This document shows, piece after piece, positions 45,257-53,725 of a stretch of DNA of 64,000 bases. Below the pieces are notes generated by a model. The model was given only the letters and a program-made list of their open reading frames with translations. It was not told the origin of the DNA and ran no database searches. Origin of the DNA: Motiliproteus sp041586735 (lineage in GTDB: Bacteria; Pseudomonadota; Gammaproteobacteria; Pseudomonadales; Balneatricaceae); contig JBFGZQ010000011.1 of the NCBI GenBank assembly GCA_041586735.1, positions 1 to 64,000 of the forward strand, given 5' to 3'. The translations under genes were made by a program, and so were the position numbers. The number at the start of each line of letters is the position of its first letter. Positions within the stretch are counted from its first letter, which is position 1.

Positions 45257-46114
45257 ATGGCGGATCATACGCAAGAGCGTTCGGAAAGAACTACGAGTGG
45301 GCCCGCTATGCTCGAATCGGTAACCGTTGTGTTTCGTTTGCTGGATGAAATCGCAGCCGCGCGTCGATCGATGGGCGTAACCGAACTCGCCAACATTCTG
45401 AGCGCGCCCAAGCCAAGGGTCTATCGATACCTGACGTCGATGCGGCGCCTGGGAATTGTAGAGCAGGATATGCAAAACGAGAAGTATCGGTTGGGCGCGC
45501 GACTTGTAAAATACGGTGAGGCTGCCAACGAACAGTTTGACTTGCGCGCCTTAGCTGAACCGTACCTGACCCGGATTCGCGATGCTACCGGCCAGACAGC
45601 GTTACTATCGGTGGCAACTCACGATACTGCTCTAGTGGTCTCCACCGCTGAATCCTTGGCCAACGTCTGCGTTTCGGTCAAACCAGGCAACCGGCTACAG
45701 CCGTATTGCTCTGCCCAAGGTCGTACCGTATTGGCCTTTACCGACCCTGCTAGCCAGCAGCTGGTGATGCGACGCAAGATGCCAGCCTTGACCGAAAAAA
45801 CCATGACGTCCCCCCTGCACTTGGCTCATCGTCTAGAGCTAATCCGGGAACGTCTGTGGGATGATGCCGATGGCGAGGTGGCTCTGGGCATTAATGTCCT
45901 ATGCTGTCCGGTCTTTCGCGAGCAGGATCGTATTGTCGGTACACTCGGCATCGTCGGTTCGAGTGCCAATATTCCATCACCTCCGCCCAAAAAAATACTC
46001 TGGGAACTGCAGGCCGCCGCCGCGGAATTGAGCGAGTACCTTAATAGCAATATCTACAACAGGGTTACCGAACGGCTCCAGCAGCAAGCCGCAGAGCCTG
46101 CAGGAGAGTGCTGA
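45257..46114 (+). CDS. IclR-family transcriptional regulator
   Basis: A 285-residue regulator with an N-terminal winged helix (MGVTELANILSAPKPRVYRY at about 42-61) and a C-terminal IclR effector domain (CSAQGRTVLAFTDP, GINVLCCPVF, GTLGIVGSS). IclR proteins commonly control catabolic operons in response to a pathway metabolite. I prefer the ATG at 45257, with GGAGG seven bases upstream; an alternative ATG at 45239 overlaps the preceding stop. It sits mid-island and probably controls both the aldolase operon and the TRAP genes. Confidence 0.9.
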   Translation: MADHTQERSERTTSGPAMLESVTVVFRLLDEIAAARRSMGVTELANILSAPKPRVYRYLTSMRRLGIVEQDMQNEKYRLGARLVKYGEAANEQFDLRALAEPYLTRIRDATGQTALLSVATHDTALVVSTAESLANVCVSVKPGNRLQPYCSAQGRTVLAFTDPASQQLVMRRKMPALTEKTMTSPLHLAHRLELIRERLWDDADGEVALGINVLCCPVFREQDRIVGTLGIVGSSANIPSPPPKKILWELQAAAAELSEYLNSNIYNRVTERLQQQAAEPAGEC

Positions 46115-46558
46115 ATTGATGACATACCAAGTAGGAGAACCCAGTGATCTTGAGCAGTGCGCCGACTACGCCGACGCATCGGGCAGGCCGGACTGCGTGC
46201 ACCAGAAGTCAATATCGGTGCTCTTCACGGTGCGGTCATTAGCAGACACGATAGCGAAGCTGGAAACCTGTCTTCGACGCCGTGGGCGGACGGCTTCGGG
46301 GTTGCTTGGCGCCGCTTCTAATCAGGTTCAGACATATCAGGAACAACCCAGTCGAAAATATTTCTGGAAGTGTTTTACTCCAACCTCCTGACAGGGTTGA
46401 GTTTCCGTAATTTGCCACCCAATTCAACCCAGTAGTGAAAGCTACCACTAAATGAGGATACGCCTACCCACTAGTGCATATGCAACAAGTGCTCGACCAG
46501 AACAATAGCCTCAAAACCACAGCTAATAACAAATCCAAGTTAAACAAGAGGAATATAT
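46115..46558. other. Gene-free interval before the TRAP genes
   Basis: 444 bp with no supported gene. A 91-codon open frame (46119-46391) has no ribosome binding site or recognisable motif. Another frame (about 46157-46323) gives VNIGALHGAVISRHDSEAGN and stops, possibly a gene scrap, but I cannot assign it. The last 100 bp are AT-rich and hold the TRAP leader (aagaggaatatat before the dctP ATG). A separate promoter for the transporter is likely. Confidence 0.5.
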
Positions 46559-47575
46559 ATGTTTGCCAAGACATTACTGGGCCCTGCAATGGCCTGCGTT
46601 CTCGCTTTTTCTTCGTATGCGGCTCAGGCCACCGATGTGGTGACCTTGCGACTCGGTCATGCCGTCTTCGAAACTCACCCGAATCATGATACCGCCGTGC
46701 GCTTTAAGGAGGCTGTAGAGCGCCTCTCGGACGGAAGCGTCAAGATTGACATCTATCCCAATCGGCAACTTGGTGGTGTCAAAGAACTGATGGATGGTGT
46801 GAATTTCGGTACCGTTGATATGACCGTGAACTCGGCTTCTGCTCTGGCTTCCAAGTCACCTTCAGTCGATGCCTTTCAACTGCCCGGGCTGATCGACAAT
46901 TACCAGGACTTTGCAACCATGGCTACTTCCAGCGAGGCTCGTGCGATCATGGATGAGTTGGACAGGTTCGGCATTGTTGCACTTGGTCTGTATGACGGCG
47001 GTCAACGCCACTTTCTAAGCTTGAACAAGCAGATTCAGACCATGGATGACTTCAAGGGCCTGAAAACCCGTGTGCCACCTGTGCGTTTACTGCTAGACAC
47101 CTGGCGCGCTGCCGGCGTCAATCCAACACCGATGGCCTATGGCGAAGTTTACTCTGCATTGGAGACGGGCGTACTGGATGCCGTGGAAATCAACCTGACC
47201 TCGATCAACAGCGAGAAATATTACGAGATCGCCAAACAGTTAACGCTGACTGGTCACTATTTCTGGCCATCTTTTATGCTGATCAACAAGGAGCGTTTCG
47301 ACGCGCTTGACAAGGATCAGCAAGACGCTATCCGCCGTGCGGCAAATGAAATTGTGGAACCGCAGGTGATGGCCGTGGCCGCCCTTGACCAGCAATTGGT
47401 AGTTAGTCTCGAGAAAGAGCATGGCATGCACATCGAAAAACCTAGCGTGGCCCTGGCCGAGAACCTCAAGGCGGTTTTTGTTCCAGTGATTGAGAAATAT
47501 GCCGCACGTAGTCCCTTGGTCGTCGACTTCGTTAAAGCCGCCCGTAAACTTCAAATGCAGAGCCACGGGAAATAA
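46559..47575 (+). CDS. dctP: TRAP transporter solute-binding protein, DctP type
   Basis: A 338-residue periplasmic protein with a signal peptide ending near SYAAQATDVV (about residue 24). The DctP-family features are LRLGHAVFETHPNHDTAVRF at the mature start and the conserved carboxylate-binding Arg in LKTRVPPVRLLLDTWRA. MAYGEVYSALETGVLDAVE follows. It binds an organic acid and feeds the DctQM membrane subunits encoded next. The specific acid is unknown; the neighbouring aldolase points to a hydroxy- or oxo-acid. It belongs to the DctP class, not the TAXI class found at 11.9 kb. Confidence 0.9.
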   Translation: MFAKTLLGPAMACVLAFSSYAAQATDVVTLRLGHAVFETHPNHDTAVRFKEAVERLSDGSVKIDIYPNRQLGGVKELMDGVNFGTVDMTVNSASALASKSPSVDAFQLPGLIDNYQDFATMATSSEARAIMDELDRFGIVALGLYDGGQRHFLSLNKQIQTMDDFKGLKTRVPPVRLLLDTWRAAGVNPTPMAYGEVYSALETGVLDAVEINLTSINSEKYYEIAKQLTLTGHYFWPSFMLINKERFDALDKDQQDAIRRAANEIVEPQVMAVAALDQQLVVSLEKEHGMHIEKPSVALAENLKAVFVPVIEKYAARSPLVVDFVKAARKLQMQSHGK

Positions 47576-47647
47576 CCATAGCGGGATTACCGGGGAAGTC
47601 CGGAAATCCCGTAACTTTTAGTAACAGTTTTTCGTGAAGGTATCGTA

Positions 47648-48166
47648 ATGGCTAACTCTTCGCAGCGCCTGAAATGGATCGCTTTATCTTATATTAACTT
47701 TATCGAAAACATTGGAATAATAGGGATCGCAACCGTTGCCTGCATTGCTGTAGTACAAGTTTTCTATCGCTACGTTTTGCACGATTCGCTGTTTTGGTCG
47801 GAAGAATTGATGCGTTATCTGATGATTTGGGTAGTGTTTTTGATGGCAGGTTTTACCTATTCCCGTGGTGAGTTACTTGGCATGAGCACTCTGGTAGAGC
47901 GGTTACCATCGAAGCTGTCGCGCGTTGTCAAATTACTTTCACGCTTATTAATCATTGGGTTCCTGCTGACCGTTAGCTGGTACGGTGCTGAATTTGCTTG
48001 GCGCACAAGATATGAAGAAGCTATTGCCCTTGAGTTTTCAATGTTCTGGATACATATTGCGATCAGCGTCGGCGCTTTGCAGCTTTGTATCCATGTAGTC
48101 CTTACCGATTATTTCCATGACCTGTTGGCTGAAGCGGGTATAGAAGAAAAGGAGTTAGCAAAATGA
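47648..48166 (+). CDS. dctQ: TRAP transporter small permease, DctQ type
   Basis: A 172-residue inner-membrane protein with four membrane segments (first at about 20-40). The Q-subunit motif LFWSEELMRYLMIWVVFL is present. It forms the membrane complex with DctM. The gene overlaps dctM by 4 nt (ATGA) and follows dctP by 72 nt. The stretch is more AT-rich than the housekeeping genes nearby. Confidence 0.9.
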   Translation: MANSSQRLKWIALSYINFIENIGIIGIATVACIAVVQVFYRYVLHDSLFWSEELMRYLMIWVVFLMAGFTYSRGELLGMSTLVERLPSKLSRVVKLLSRLLIIGFLLTVSWYGAEFAWRTRYEEAIALEFSMFWIHIAISVGALQLCIHVVLTDYFHDLLAEAGIEEKELAK

Positions 48167-49440
48167 TTTGGTTAGGTGGCGCTTTTATTACAACCCTACT
48201 CATGGGTATCCCAATTGTTTTTGTGCTGGGTATCAGCGCACTCATTTATTTCATCGGTACAGATCAGACCAGCGCCTTGCTGGTTTTACCGCAGCGCATG
48301 ATGGCTGGCCTCGATCAATTCATTTTGCTAGCAATCCCGTTATTTGTTTTGGCCGGTAACATCATGGATGTCGGCGGTCTCACCCGAAGGTTACTCGATT
48401 TCGCCAACAGCATTGTCGGACGTGTACGAGGTGGTATGTCATTGACGGCGATTTGGGGTAGTTTCCTATTTGGTGGCGTAAGTGGCTCAGCTGCGGCAGA
48501 CGCAGCGGCCTTAGGTACCGTACTGGTACCAGACATGCAACGCCAAGGATACGATCCCGATTACTCGGCGGCTTTGGTAGCCGTCAGTTCATTAATGGCT
48601 CCGCTCGTTCCACCGAGCATCGCCATGATCATCTATGGTGCGCTAAGTGGCACTTCGATCACGCGCCTGCTGGTCGCCGGACTGGTACCGGGTGTCTTGT
48701 TAGCCCTGTTGCTATCGATATATGCCCTCTACATGGCTAGACGCAAAGGGTATCCAGCTATGCCAGCAATGCCCTTTTCCCAGATAGTGCGTGGATTGAT
48801 GAATACTTGGCCTGTTATCTTGCTGCCGGTGATCATTGTCGGCGGCATACGTGGTGGTGTGTTCACTGCAACAGAAGCGGCCGCCGTGGCGGCATTCTAC
48901 GCTTTTTTAGTTGCCGGCCTGTATTATCGGGCACTTAGTTGGGCCCATTTGCGTCGTGCAATGATCGCCACGGCGGTTGTCACTGCCTCGATCTACTTAC
49001 TGATCGCTATGGCTAACATCGCCGTTTTTATTTTTTCCATAGAAAAGATCCCACAGACGGTTGTTAGCATCCTGTCGAATATCAGCGATAACAAGATTGT
49101 AATCTTGCTGATCGTCAACCTGATTCTACTGATACTCGGTATGTTTCTAGACACCATCGGTGTCCTGATTCTCACTGTTCCGGCGATAATGGGCATCGGC
49201 CAAACCTTAGAAATGGATCCAGTTCATCTTGGTTTAATGGTCGTGTTCAATGTCTTGATTGGCTTTGCTACTCCGCCTGTAGGCCTGTGTCTGTTCATTG
49301 TCGCATCGGTCACGAAGCGTCCGATAGAGGGCGTCTCACTCGCGGCGTTACCCATGATTGGACTGGCCTTGATCGTACTAGCTTTGATAACTGCCTTTCC
49401 GCAAATTGCACTGTTTCTACCAAACTTGATCGTCGGTTGA
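48163..49440 (+). CDS. dctM: TRAP transporter large permease, DctM type
   Basis: A 425-residue polytopic protein of the DctM family, the ion-coupled transport subunit. The conserved stretches are FGGVSGSAAADAAALGTVLV and SSLMAPLVPPSIAMIIYGAL, and near the C-terminus IGFATPPVGLCLFI. It completes a three-gene DctPQM transporter. Its stop at 49440 lies about 30 nt before the right-hand IS5 remnant, marking the inner edge of the island. Confidence 0.93.
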   Translation: MIWLGGAFITTLLMGIPIVFVLGISALIYFIGTDQTSALLVLPQRMMAGLDQFILLAIPLFVLAGNIMDVGGLTRRLLDFANSIVGRVRGGMSLTAIWGSFLFGGVSGSAAADAAALGTVLVPDMQRQGYDPDYSAALVAVSSLMAPLVPPSIAMIIYGALSGTSITRLLVAGLVPGVLLALLLSIYALYMARRKGYPAMPAMPFSQIVRGLMNTWPVILLPVIIVGGIRGGVFTATEAAAVAAFYAFLVAGLYYRALSWAHLRRAMIATAVVTASIYLLIAMANIAVFIFSIEKIPQTVVSILSNISDNKIVILLIVNLILLILGMFLDTIGVLILTVPAIMGIGQTLEMDPVHLGLMVVFNVLIGFATPPVGLCLFIVASVTKRPIEGVSLAALPMIGLALIVLALITAFPQIALFLPNLIVG

Positions 49441-49468
49441 AACATGCACTGTCTTTGGTCCTGGGGAG

Positions 49469-49737
49469 CTTATGATTAAGTCCCGCTTAATGGGGCATCT
49501 TACGGATTATGCCGCGATAGCGGCGTAATTGACCGTTTTTTTAATCATTTTTCCCCGTATGCATGCTGATTACCAACATGCATACGGACCTATCCTACGC
49601 CCGCAGCATTTGATCCACGTGAATAATGTTAGCCAGGGTAAATAACATCGCCAGCTTGCCATCAGTCTTCTTCAGACCACGGTAGCGAGTCTTGGTAATC
49701 CGCACGGGCATTTAATCATTCGGAACTGATGCTCAAC
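49469..49737 (-). pseudogene. IS5-family transposase remnant, right flank of the island
   Basis: Same sequence family and orientation as 42452-42720, about nine bases in ten identical by eye, including the gccgcgatagcggcg hairpin. The transposase frame reads VEHQFRMIKC and then shifts. The copy stops abruptly at the same point as the match to the left copy (gctcaac). It is non-functional. With the left copy it brackets the 43.1-49.4 kb gene cluster. Confidence 0.85.
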
Positions 49738-49777
49738 GCTGGCTCGCACCAAAGCGGGCGCCATGGCTCAGCGCTAG

Positions 49778-49851
49778 TCAGCCGTTAGGCCCAGGTGTCA
49801 GCGATAGCAGAGCCACCGCACCTAAATAGATCAGCCAGTTTCCACTACCAT
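49778..49851 (-). pseudogene. N-terminal scrap of a LysE/RhtB-family exporter
   Basis: Just downstream of dsdA the minus strand reads NWLIYLGAVALLSLTPGPNG and then a stop. NWLIYLGAV...LTPGPN is the conserved N-terminus of LysE-family amino-acid exporters. The ATG at 49851, with a GAGG site before it, is out of frame with this peptide, so a small frameshift is also present. The coding sequence ends about 40 bp from the right IS5 remnant, which probably removed the rest. dsdA followed by an exporter gene would have been the original arrangement. Confidence 0.6.
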
Positions 49852-49874
49852 CTCGATTCCTCACCCAAGGGCTG

Positions 49875-51230
49875 CTAGGGGCATTCATCAAGCAGTTGTC
49901 GACCGCGTTCGATAAAGGTGGTCTGTTCTGTCGTGGGTACCAGACTCCCACCGGTGCTCCAGACAATATGATGGGCTTTATCCATTACTCTCTCCAAGCC
50001 GTGTTGTTGCAAGTAAGCACGGCCAGTATCGCTCTGGACGAGCCAGCTAAGGCCCCCAAATCCCGCACTAGCCGATGGCTCAATATCGATCGCTTCATGC
50101 TGGTGCAACTGATATAGCCAACGGAAAAGGTCGTCATCGCTGACGGTGAAGACACCGGATAGGCGGTTTTTCATCTTCTCGACCACCAGCGCCGATGCGC
50201 AGCCAACGGCTAAGCCATCGGCTTCAGTGGCCAGACTCATACCCAACTCACTGACTGGCGCGATACGGCTGGACGCCAGTGCGTATAGCATGCACGGGGC
50301 TTGTAGCGGTTCAGCAAAAAAACAGTGCACGTTGTTGCCAAATATTTGTTTCAGTCCGTAGCTGATACCTCCTGGTGCGCCACCGACGCCGCAGGGCAGA
50401 TAAACGAACAACGGGTGGTCGTGATCTACCGGAATATTGGCTTGATGCAGTTGTTGTTGTAGTCTGAGCGCCGCCACGCTGTAACCATAAAAAAGCTGCT
50501 CTGAGTTTTCATCATCGACAAAATAACCGTAGGGATCTGCCAGGCTTTGCTGCCGTCCCTCGGCCACTGCGGCGGCATAATCTCCCTGATGTTCAATCAC
50601 CTCAACACCCGCATCGCGCAAGCGCTTTTTCTTCCATGCCTTGGCATCACGTGACATATGAACGCTGACCTGGAATCCCAGCCGTGCGGCCATGATACCG
50701 ATGCTCAGTCCCAGGTTGCCGGTGCTGCCAACGGCGATGCGATAACGGCTGAACAGCCCCTGGGCTTTACTATCGGCCAGGCATTGATAGTCGCTATCAC
50801 AAACGGGGTCAGATTCGGGTCTTTGCGGGCGGGGCAGTAGCCTTGCCTGAAGCGCCAGTTGCTCGGCGAAGTACAGCACCTCGTAGATGCCCCCGCGCGC
50901 TTTGACGGAGCCGGCTACCGGCAACGCATGGTCACATTTGATTAATACGCGATCAGCGCTAGCGCACTGGCCCAGTAGCACCCGAGCCATTGCCGGTATC
51001 GGTTGCAATGATGATTCTATCTGACCGCCGCTGCTCGCCAATTCTGGAAACAGCTGTGCTAGCAACGGCGCAAAGCGCTGCAGGCGTCGCTCGGCATCAA
51101 GCATCTGGACGCAAGCTGAGTTTTGCGTGGCTTCTGCATTATTACCCAGGCCAGGGTTGAGCCACAGCAGCGGTTGGCTTGTTTGTAGCTGCTGCTGCAG
51201 TTGTGTATCGATCGTGGTATCTGTTGTCAT
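49875..51230 (-). CDS. dsdA: D-serine ammonia-lyase (dehydratase)
   Basis: A 451-residue PLP enzyme that converts D-serine to pyruvate and ammonia. The PLP lysine is in PVAGSVKARGGIYEVLYFAE, the phosphate-binding loop is AVGSTGNLGLSIGIM, and YLPCGVGGAPGGISYGLK follows. The length matches DsdA. I prefer the ATG at 51230; a GTG two codons earlier is possible. It is divergent from a LysR regulator, the same arrangement as dsdA-dsdC in E. coli, though no dsdX permease is seen. The gene downstream is destroyed. Confidence 0.93.
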   Translation of the reverse strand: MTTDTTIDTQLQQQLQTSQPLLWLNPGLGNNAEATQNSACVQMLDAERRLQRFAPLLAQLFPELASSGGQIESSLQPIPAMARVLLGQCASADRVLIKCDHALPVAGSVKARGGIYEVLYFAEQLALQARLLPRPQRPESDPVCDSDYQCLADSKAQGLFSRYRIAVGSTGNLGLSIGIMAARLGFQVSVHMSRDAKAWKKKRLRDAGVEVIEHQGDYAAAVAEGRQQSLADPYGYFVDDENSEQLFYGYSVAALRLQQQLHQANIPVDHDHPLFVYLPCGVGGAPGGISYGLKQIFGNNVHCFFAEPLQAPCMLYALASSRIAPVSELGMSLATEADGLAVGCASALVVEKMKNRLSGVFTVSDDDLFRWLYQLHQHEAIDIEPSASAGFGGLSWLVQSDTGRAYLQQHGLERVMDKAHHIVWSTGGSLVPTTEQTTFIERGRQLLDECP

Positions 51231-51334
51231 TATCACCGGCTGTCTCTGGTAGTTGTTACCTATTATCCTGCTATAGAATCTATGGGTTTAAAATCGATTA
51301 TTGCTATACTACTTTTTAGGAAAACTTAACAATA

Positions 51335-52243
51335 ATGATTAATGCTGCGATCTGGTCTGGTCTACGATACTTCCATGCGGTGGCTGAGCAGTTGAGTTTC
51401 ACCCGTGCTGCCGAAGTGCTAAACGTGACGCCTGGCGCCGTTAGCCAGCAGGTTAAACAGTTGGAGTCACGCTTGGGCTACCGACTGTTTCAACGCACCA
51501 CGCGGCAGCTGCGTTTAACCGAGCAGGGCAAACGTTTGGCGCAAGCTGTTAGCCTGGGTTATGGCGCTATCCACGAAACGTTGGCTCTACTGGCCTCATC
51601 CCAGTTGCGAGGCCGTGTGCGGTTGGTGGTGATCCCTTCGTTTTGTTTGCAGTGGCTGGTGCCACGCCTGGGCGAGTTTTACCGTACGTTTCCCGATATT
51701 GACCTGCATATCGATGCCCGCGATCAATTGCAGGGGCTCGCGGATGCCAGTTACGACTTGGCTATTGATTATCGAGTAGCCAGCTCAGCTGACCCCTCGC
51801 CCTTTCTGTCTGAATGGCTGATACCGGTCTGCAGTCCTGAGCTGTTGACCGATGGCAAGCCTCTGGCAAAGGCTCAGAGCCTACTCGGCTACCCACTGTT
51901 GCATGATAGCGCTCCTTGGCTAGGCGCGGGTCAGGATGAGGAGTGGCTGCACTGGCTGGCTCAGGCTGGCGTCAATCCCGATCCGATCCAAGGCCAACTC
52001 TATTTTAATCGAGCAGACCTTGCGCTGCAGGCGGCGGAAGCCGGACATGGCATTGCACTGGGTCGTCGAGCGTTGATTGCAGATCAGTTGGACAGCGGCC
52101 GGTTGGTGATAGCTTATGATCAAGCTATCCGCTCTCCCGCCAGTTACTTTTTGCAAACGACGCCCGCAGGGCTGGATAATGCTCGAGTGCTAGCGTTCCA
52201 GCAGTGGTTACTCTCTCTGGTCAAAACTATTGAATATGCTTGA
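51335..52243 (+). CDS. LysR-family regulator divergent from dsdA
   Basis: A 302-residue LysR regulator. The N-terminal winged helix-turn-helix has FTRAAEVLNVTPGAVSQQVK and LESRLGYRLFQRTTRQLRLT, of GcvA/DsdC type. A periplasmic-binding-fold effector domain follows (about 90-295). LysR regulators often control a divergent neighbour, so it probably activates dsdA in response to D-serine, as DsdC does in E. coli. The 104-bp intergenic region is AT-rich and should hold both promoters. I leave the symbol blank because orthology to DsdC is not shown. Confidence 0.9.
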   Translation: MINAAIWSGLRYFHAVAEQLSFTRAAEVLNVTPGAVSQQVKQLESRLGYRLFQRTTRQLRLTEQGKRLAQAVSLGYGAIHETLALLASSQLRGRVRLVVIPSFCLQWLVPRLGEFYRTFPDIDLHIDARDQLQGLADASYDLAIDYRVASSADPSPFLSEWLIPVCSPELLTDGKPLAKAQSLLGYPLLHDSAPWLGAGQDEEWLHWLAQAGVNPDPIQGQLYFNRADLALQAAEAGHGIALGRRALIADQLDSGRLVIAYDQAIRSPASYFLQTTPAGLDNARVLAFQQWLLSLVKTIEYA

Positions 52244-52545
52244 CGTGGTGAGTCGAAAGTTAAGATTACAACGGCTGTTTGGTTACCTGTTAATCAGCGC
52301 GCTACGTTGACCGGTATTCAGCTCCCAATATTGATGCCTACGTTGTTTGAAGCGCTGTTGTGACTGGGCTGGAACGGAAGGACCGCTGTTCAAAGTTAGG
52401 CGCTGAGAGTGGTTAATCCACCATGCGGATCAACAGCCCTAGTGTTTTCGGCCGCATCGGTACATAGCAATTTTGGAAGGTAGAGCACGCTTGCAAGGTA
52501 AGCCAACCCTGTAGGGTCTCAATATTAAATAGTTAGGCGATTAAG
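52244..52545. other. Gene-free interval with attC-like sequences upstream of the diguanylate cyclase
   Basis: 302 bp with no ORF. It contains two gttaggc heptamers (52395-52401 and 52532-52538); the second lies 7 nt before the diguanylate cyclase ATG. GTTRRRY is the 3' core of integron attC sites. The interval between them has the inverted repeat catgcgg/ccgcat. No promoter for the downstream gene is evident. Confidence 0.5.
52336..52401 (+). other. Possible degenerate integron attC site
   Basis: gccta (52336-52340) pairs with taggc (52397-52401), and tttgaa (52346-52351) pairs with ttcaaa (52389-52394). An unpaired spacer lies between the two arms, and a gcg/cgc step is offset by two bases. 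This imitates the R and L box pairs of attC sites, with extrahelical bases and a total length of 66 bp. The left core (gcctacg) departs from RYYYAAC at two positions. No integron integrase is in the window. Confidence 0.35.
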
Positions 52546-53709
52546 ATGAAAGATGTATTAACTAAATCAAGTAGATTGCCAGTTCATAATCAGTTGATTG
52601 GCTTTTCCCTGATAATATCGGCAGGAATCTGTGCCTTTTTGATATTTTTCTACCTGTCTTTCACTAATAGTCTTGAGGATGAAAAGAAGACTCAAACAAG
52701 ATACTTATCAAACTCCGGAATGGGGGTTATTCGTTATTTTTATCAGTTGAGTCTGTCTGGGGAGATTACCTCGTCTGATGCTCAAAGGCATGCAATGAAT
52801 GCACTGGCTGGCGCCACTTATGGAAATAATGGCTACTTCTGGATAAATAATGGTGGAGCTGAGCTAGTCATGCAGCCTTATACACCGGAAAAAGTGGGAG
52901 TTAATTTCATTGATGTGGTTGATGTTAATGGAAAATACCTGTTTCGTGAGTTTGTAGAAGAGGCTAAACAAGGTGGTGGCTGGGTTACCTATCATTGGCC
53001 AAAGCCAGGAACCCAAAAAGATTACCCCAAAATTTCGTATGTGGCGTATTTTGCGCCCTGGGATTGGATTCTAGGAACGGGGGTTTATGTTGATGATATG
53101 CAAAGCGATATATTTTGGGTTGTTACCAAGGCCTCTGGCATCTTGTTTGTCAGCTTTATTATTTTTGTTGTGGCTGCTATTTTTGTAGTTAATTATTTTG
53201 CGACTCAACTTAGTAATCTCGCAGTGCGGGATGGGTTAACCAATCTCTATACCAAGAGATTCCTGAATGAGATATTACCATCCATCTTACGCAAGCATGA
53301 TCGACTTGGAAAAGGTCTCCTAGCTGTTACATTTATGGATGTAGACTTTTTCAAAAATGTCAACGATAAATATGGGCACGATTGGGGTGATAGGGTTTTG
53401 AAGCAAGTGGCTAATGTCATGATGCAAAACACTAGACCTGATGATTATTGTATTCGTTACGGTGGCGAAGAATTTGTTCTCATTGGTATTTATGATGATA
53501 AATCCTCTATCGTAGAAGTAGCTGAAAGAGTAAGAATTGAAGTATCAAACCTGCTCTTCAGTGATAATAATGTCAATTTCGCGGTTACTTTAAGTGCTGG
53601 TATTGCAGTTTATGCAGGAACGAATGAAACTTTCGAGGAAACACTAAAGCATGCGGATCAGAAGCTATATCAATCGAAAGAATCTGGACGAAATTGTGTC
53701 TCTATATAG
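52546..53709 (+). CDS. Cache-domain diguanylate cyclase (GGDEF)
   Basis: A 387-residue membrane protein. The first membrane segment (about 18-40) and the second (about 200-222) bracket a periplasmic single-Cache domain (NNGYFWINNGG, FAPWDWILGTGVYVDDM). A GGDEF domain follows with active site GGEEF, preceded at the right distance by a likely inhibitory I-site, RPDD in TRPDDYCIRYGGEEF. It should make c-di-GMP from two GTP in response to a small external ligand. No EAL domain is present. The gene is markedly AT-rich compared with its neighbours and lies between attC-like cores and an integrase remnant, so it was probably acquired. The c-di-GMP-binding-type ATPase MshE is encoded 8 kb downstream. 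Confidence 0.9.
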   Translation: MKDVLTKSSRLPVHNQLIGFSLIISAGICAFLIFFYLSFTNSLEDEKKTQTRYLSNSGMGVIRYFYQLSLSGEITSSDAQRHAMNALAGATYGNNGYFWINNGGAELVMQPYTPEKVGVNFIDVVDVNGKYLFREFVEEAKQGGGWVTYHWPKPGTQKDYPKISYVAYFAPWDWILGTGVYVDDMQSDIFWVVTKASGILFVSFIIFVVAAIFVVNYFATQLSNLAVRDGLTNLYTKRFLNEILPSILRKHDRLGKGLLAVTFMDVDFFKNVNDKYGHDWGDRVLKQVANVMMQNTRPDDYCIRYGGEEFVLIGIYDDKSSIVEVAERVRIEVSNLLFSDNNVNFAVTLSAGIAVYAGTNETFEETLKHADQKLYQSKESGRNCVSI

Positions 53710-53711
53710 TT

Positions 53712-53725
53712 GTCTAACAAAAACT
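53712..53725 (+). other. attC-like left core after the diguanylate cyclase
   Basis: gtctaacaaaaac (53712-53724) follows the diguanylate cyclase stop by two bases and matches the attC 5' core RYYYAAC followed by AA. Its near-exact inverted partner, gtttttgttaggc, lies at about 54082-54094, inside the integrase remnant. The pair would make an attC arm, but it is separated by about 360 bp of integrase sequence, far more than a normal attC loop. Confidence 0.35.

Noticed and set aside
46119..46391. 91-codon plus-strand ORF before dctP
   Set aside because: Low-complexity mix without motif or ribosome binding site; not recognised as any family.
49785..49791. gttaggc near the LysE remnant as another attC core
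   Set aside because: It lies within the exporter coding remnant (PGPN region) and has no inverted partner, so it is chance.
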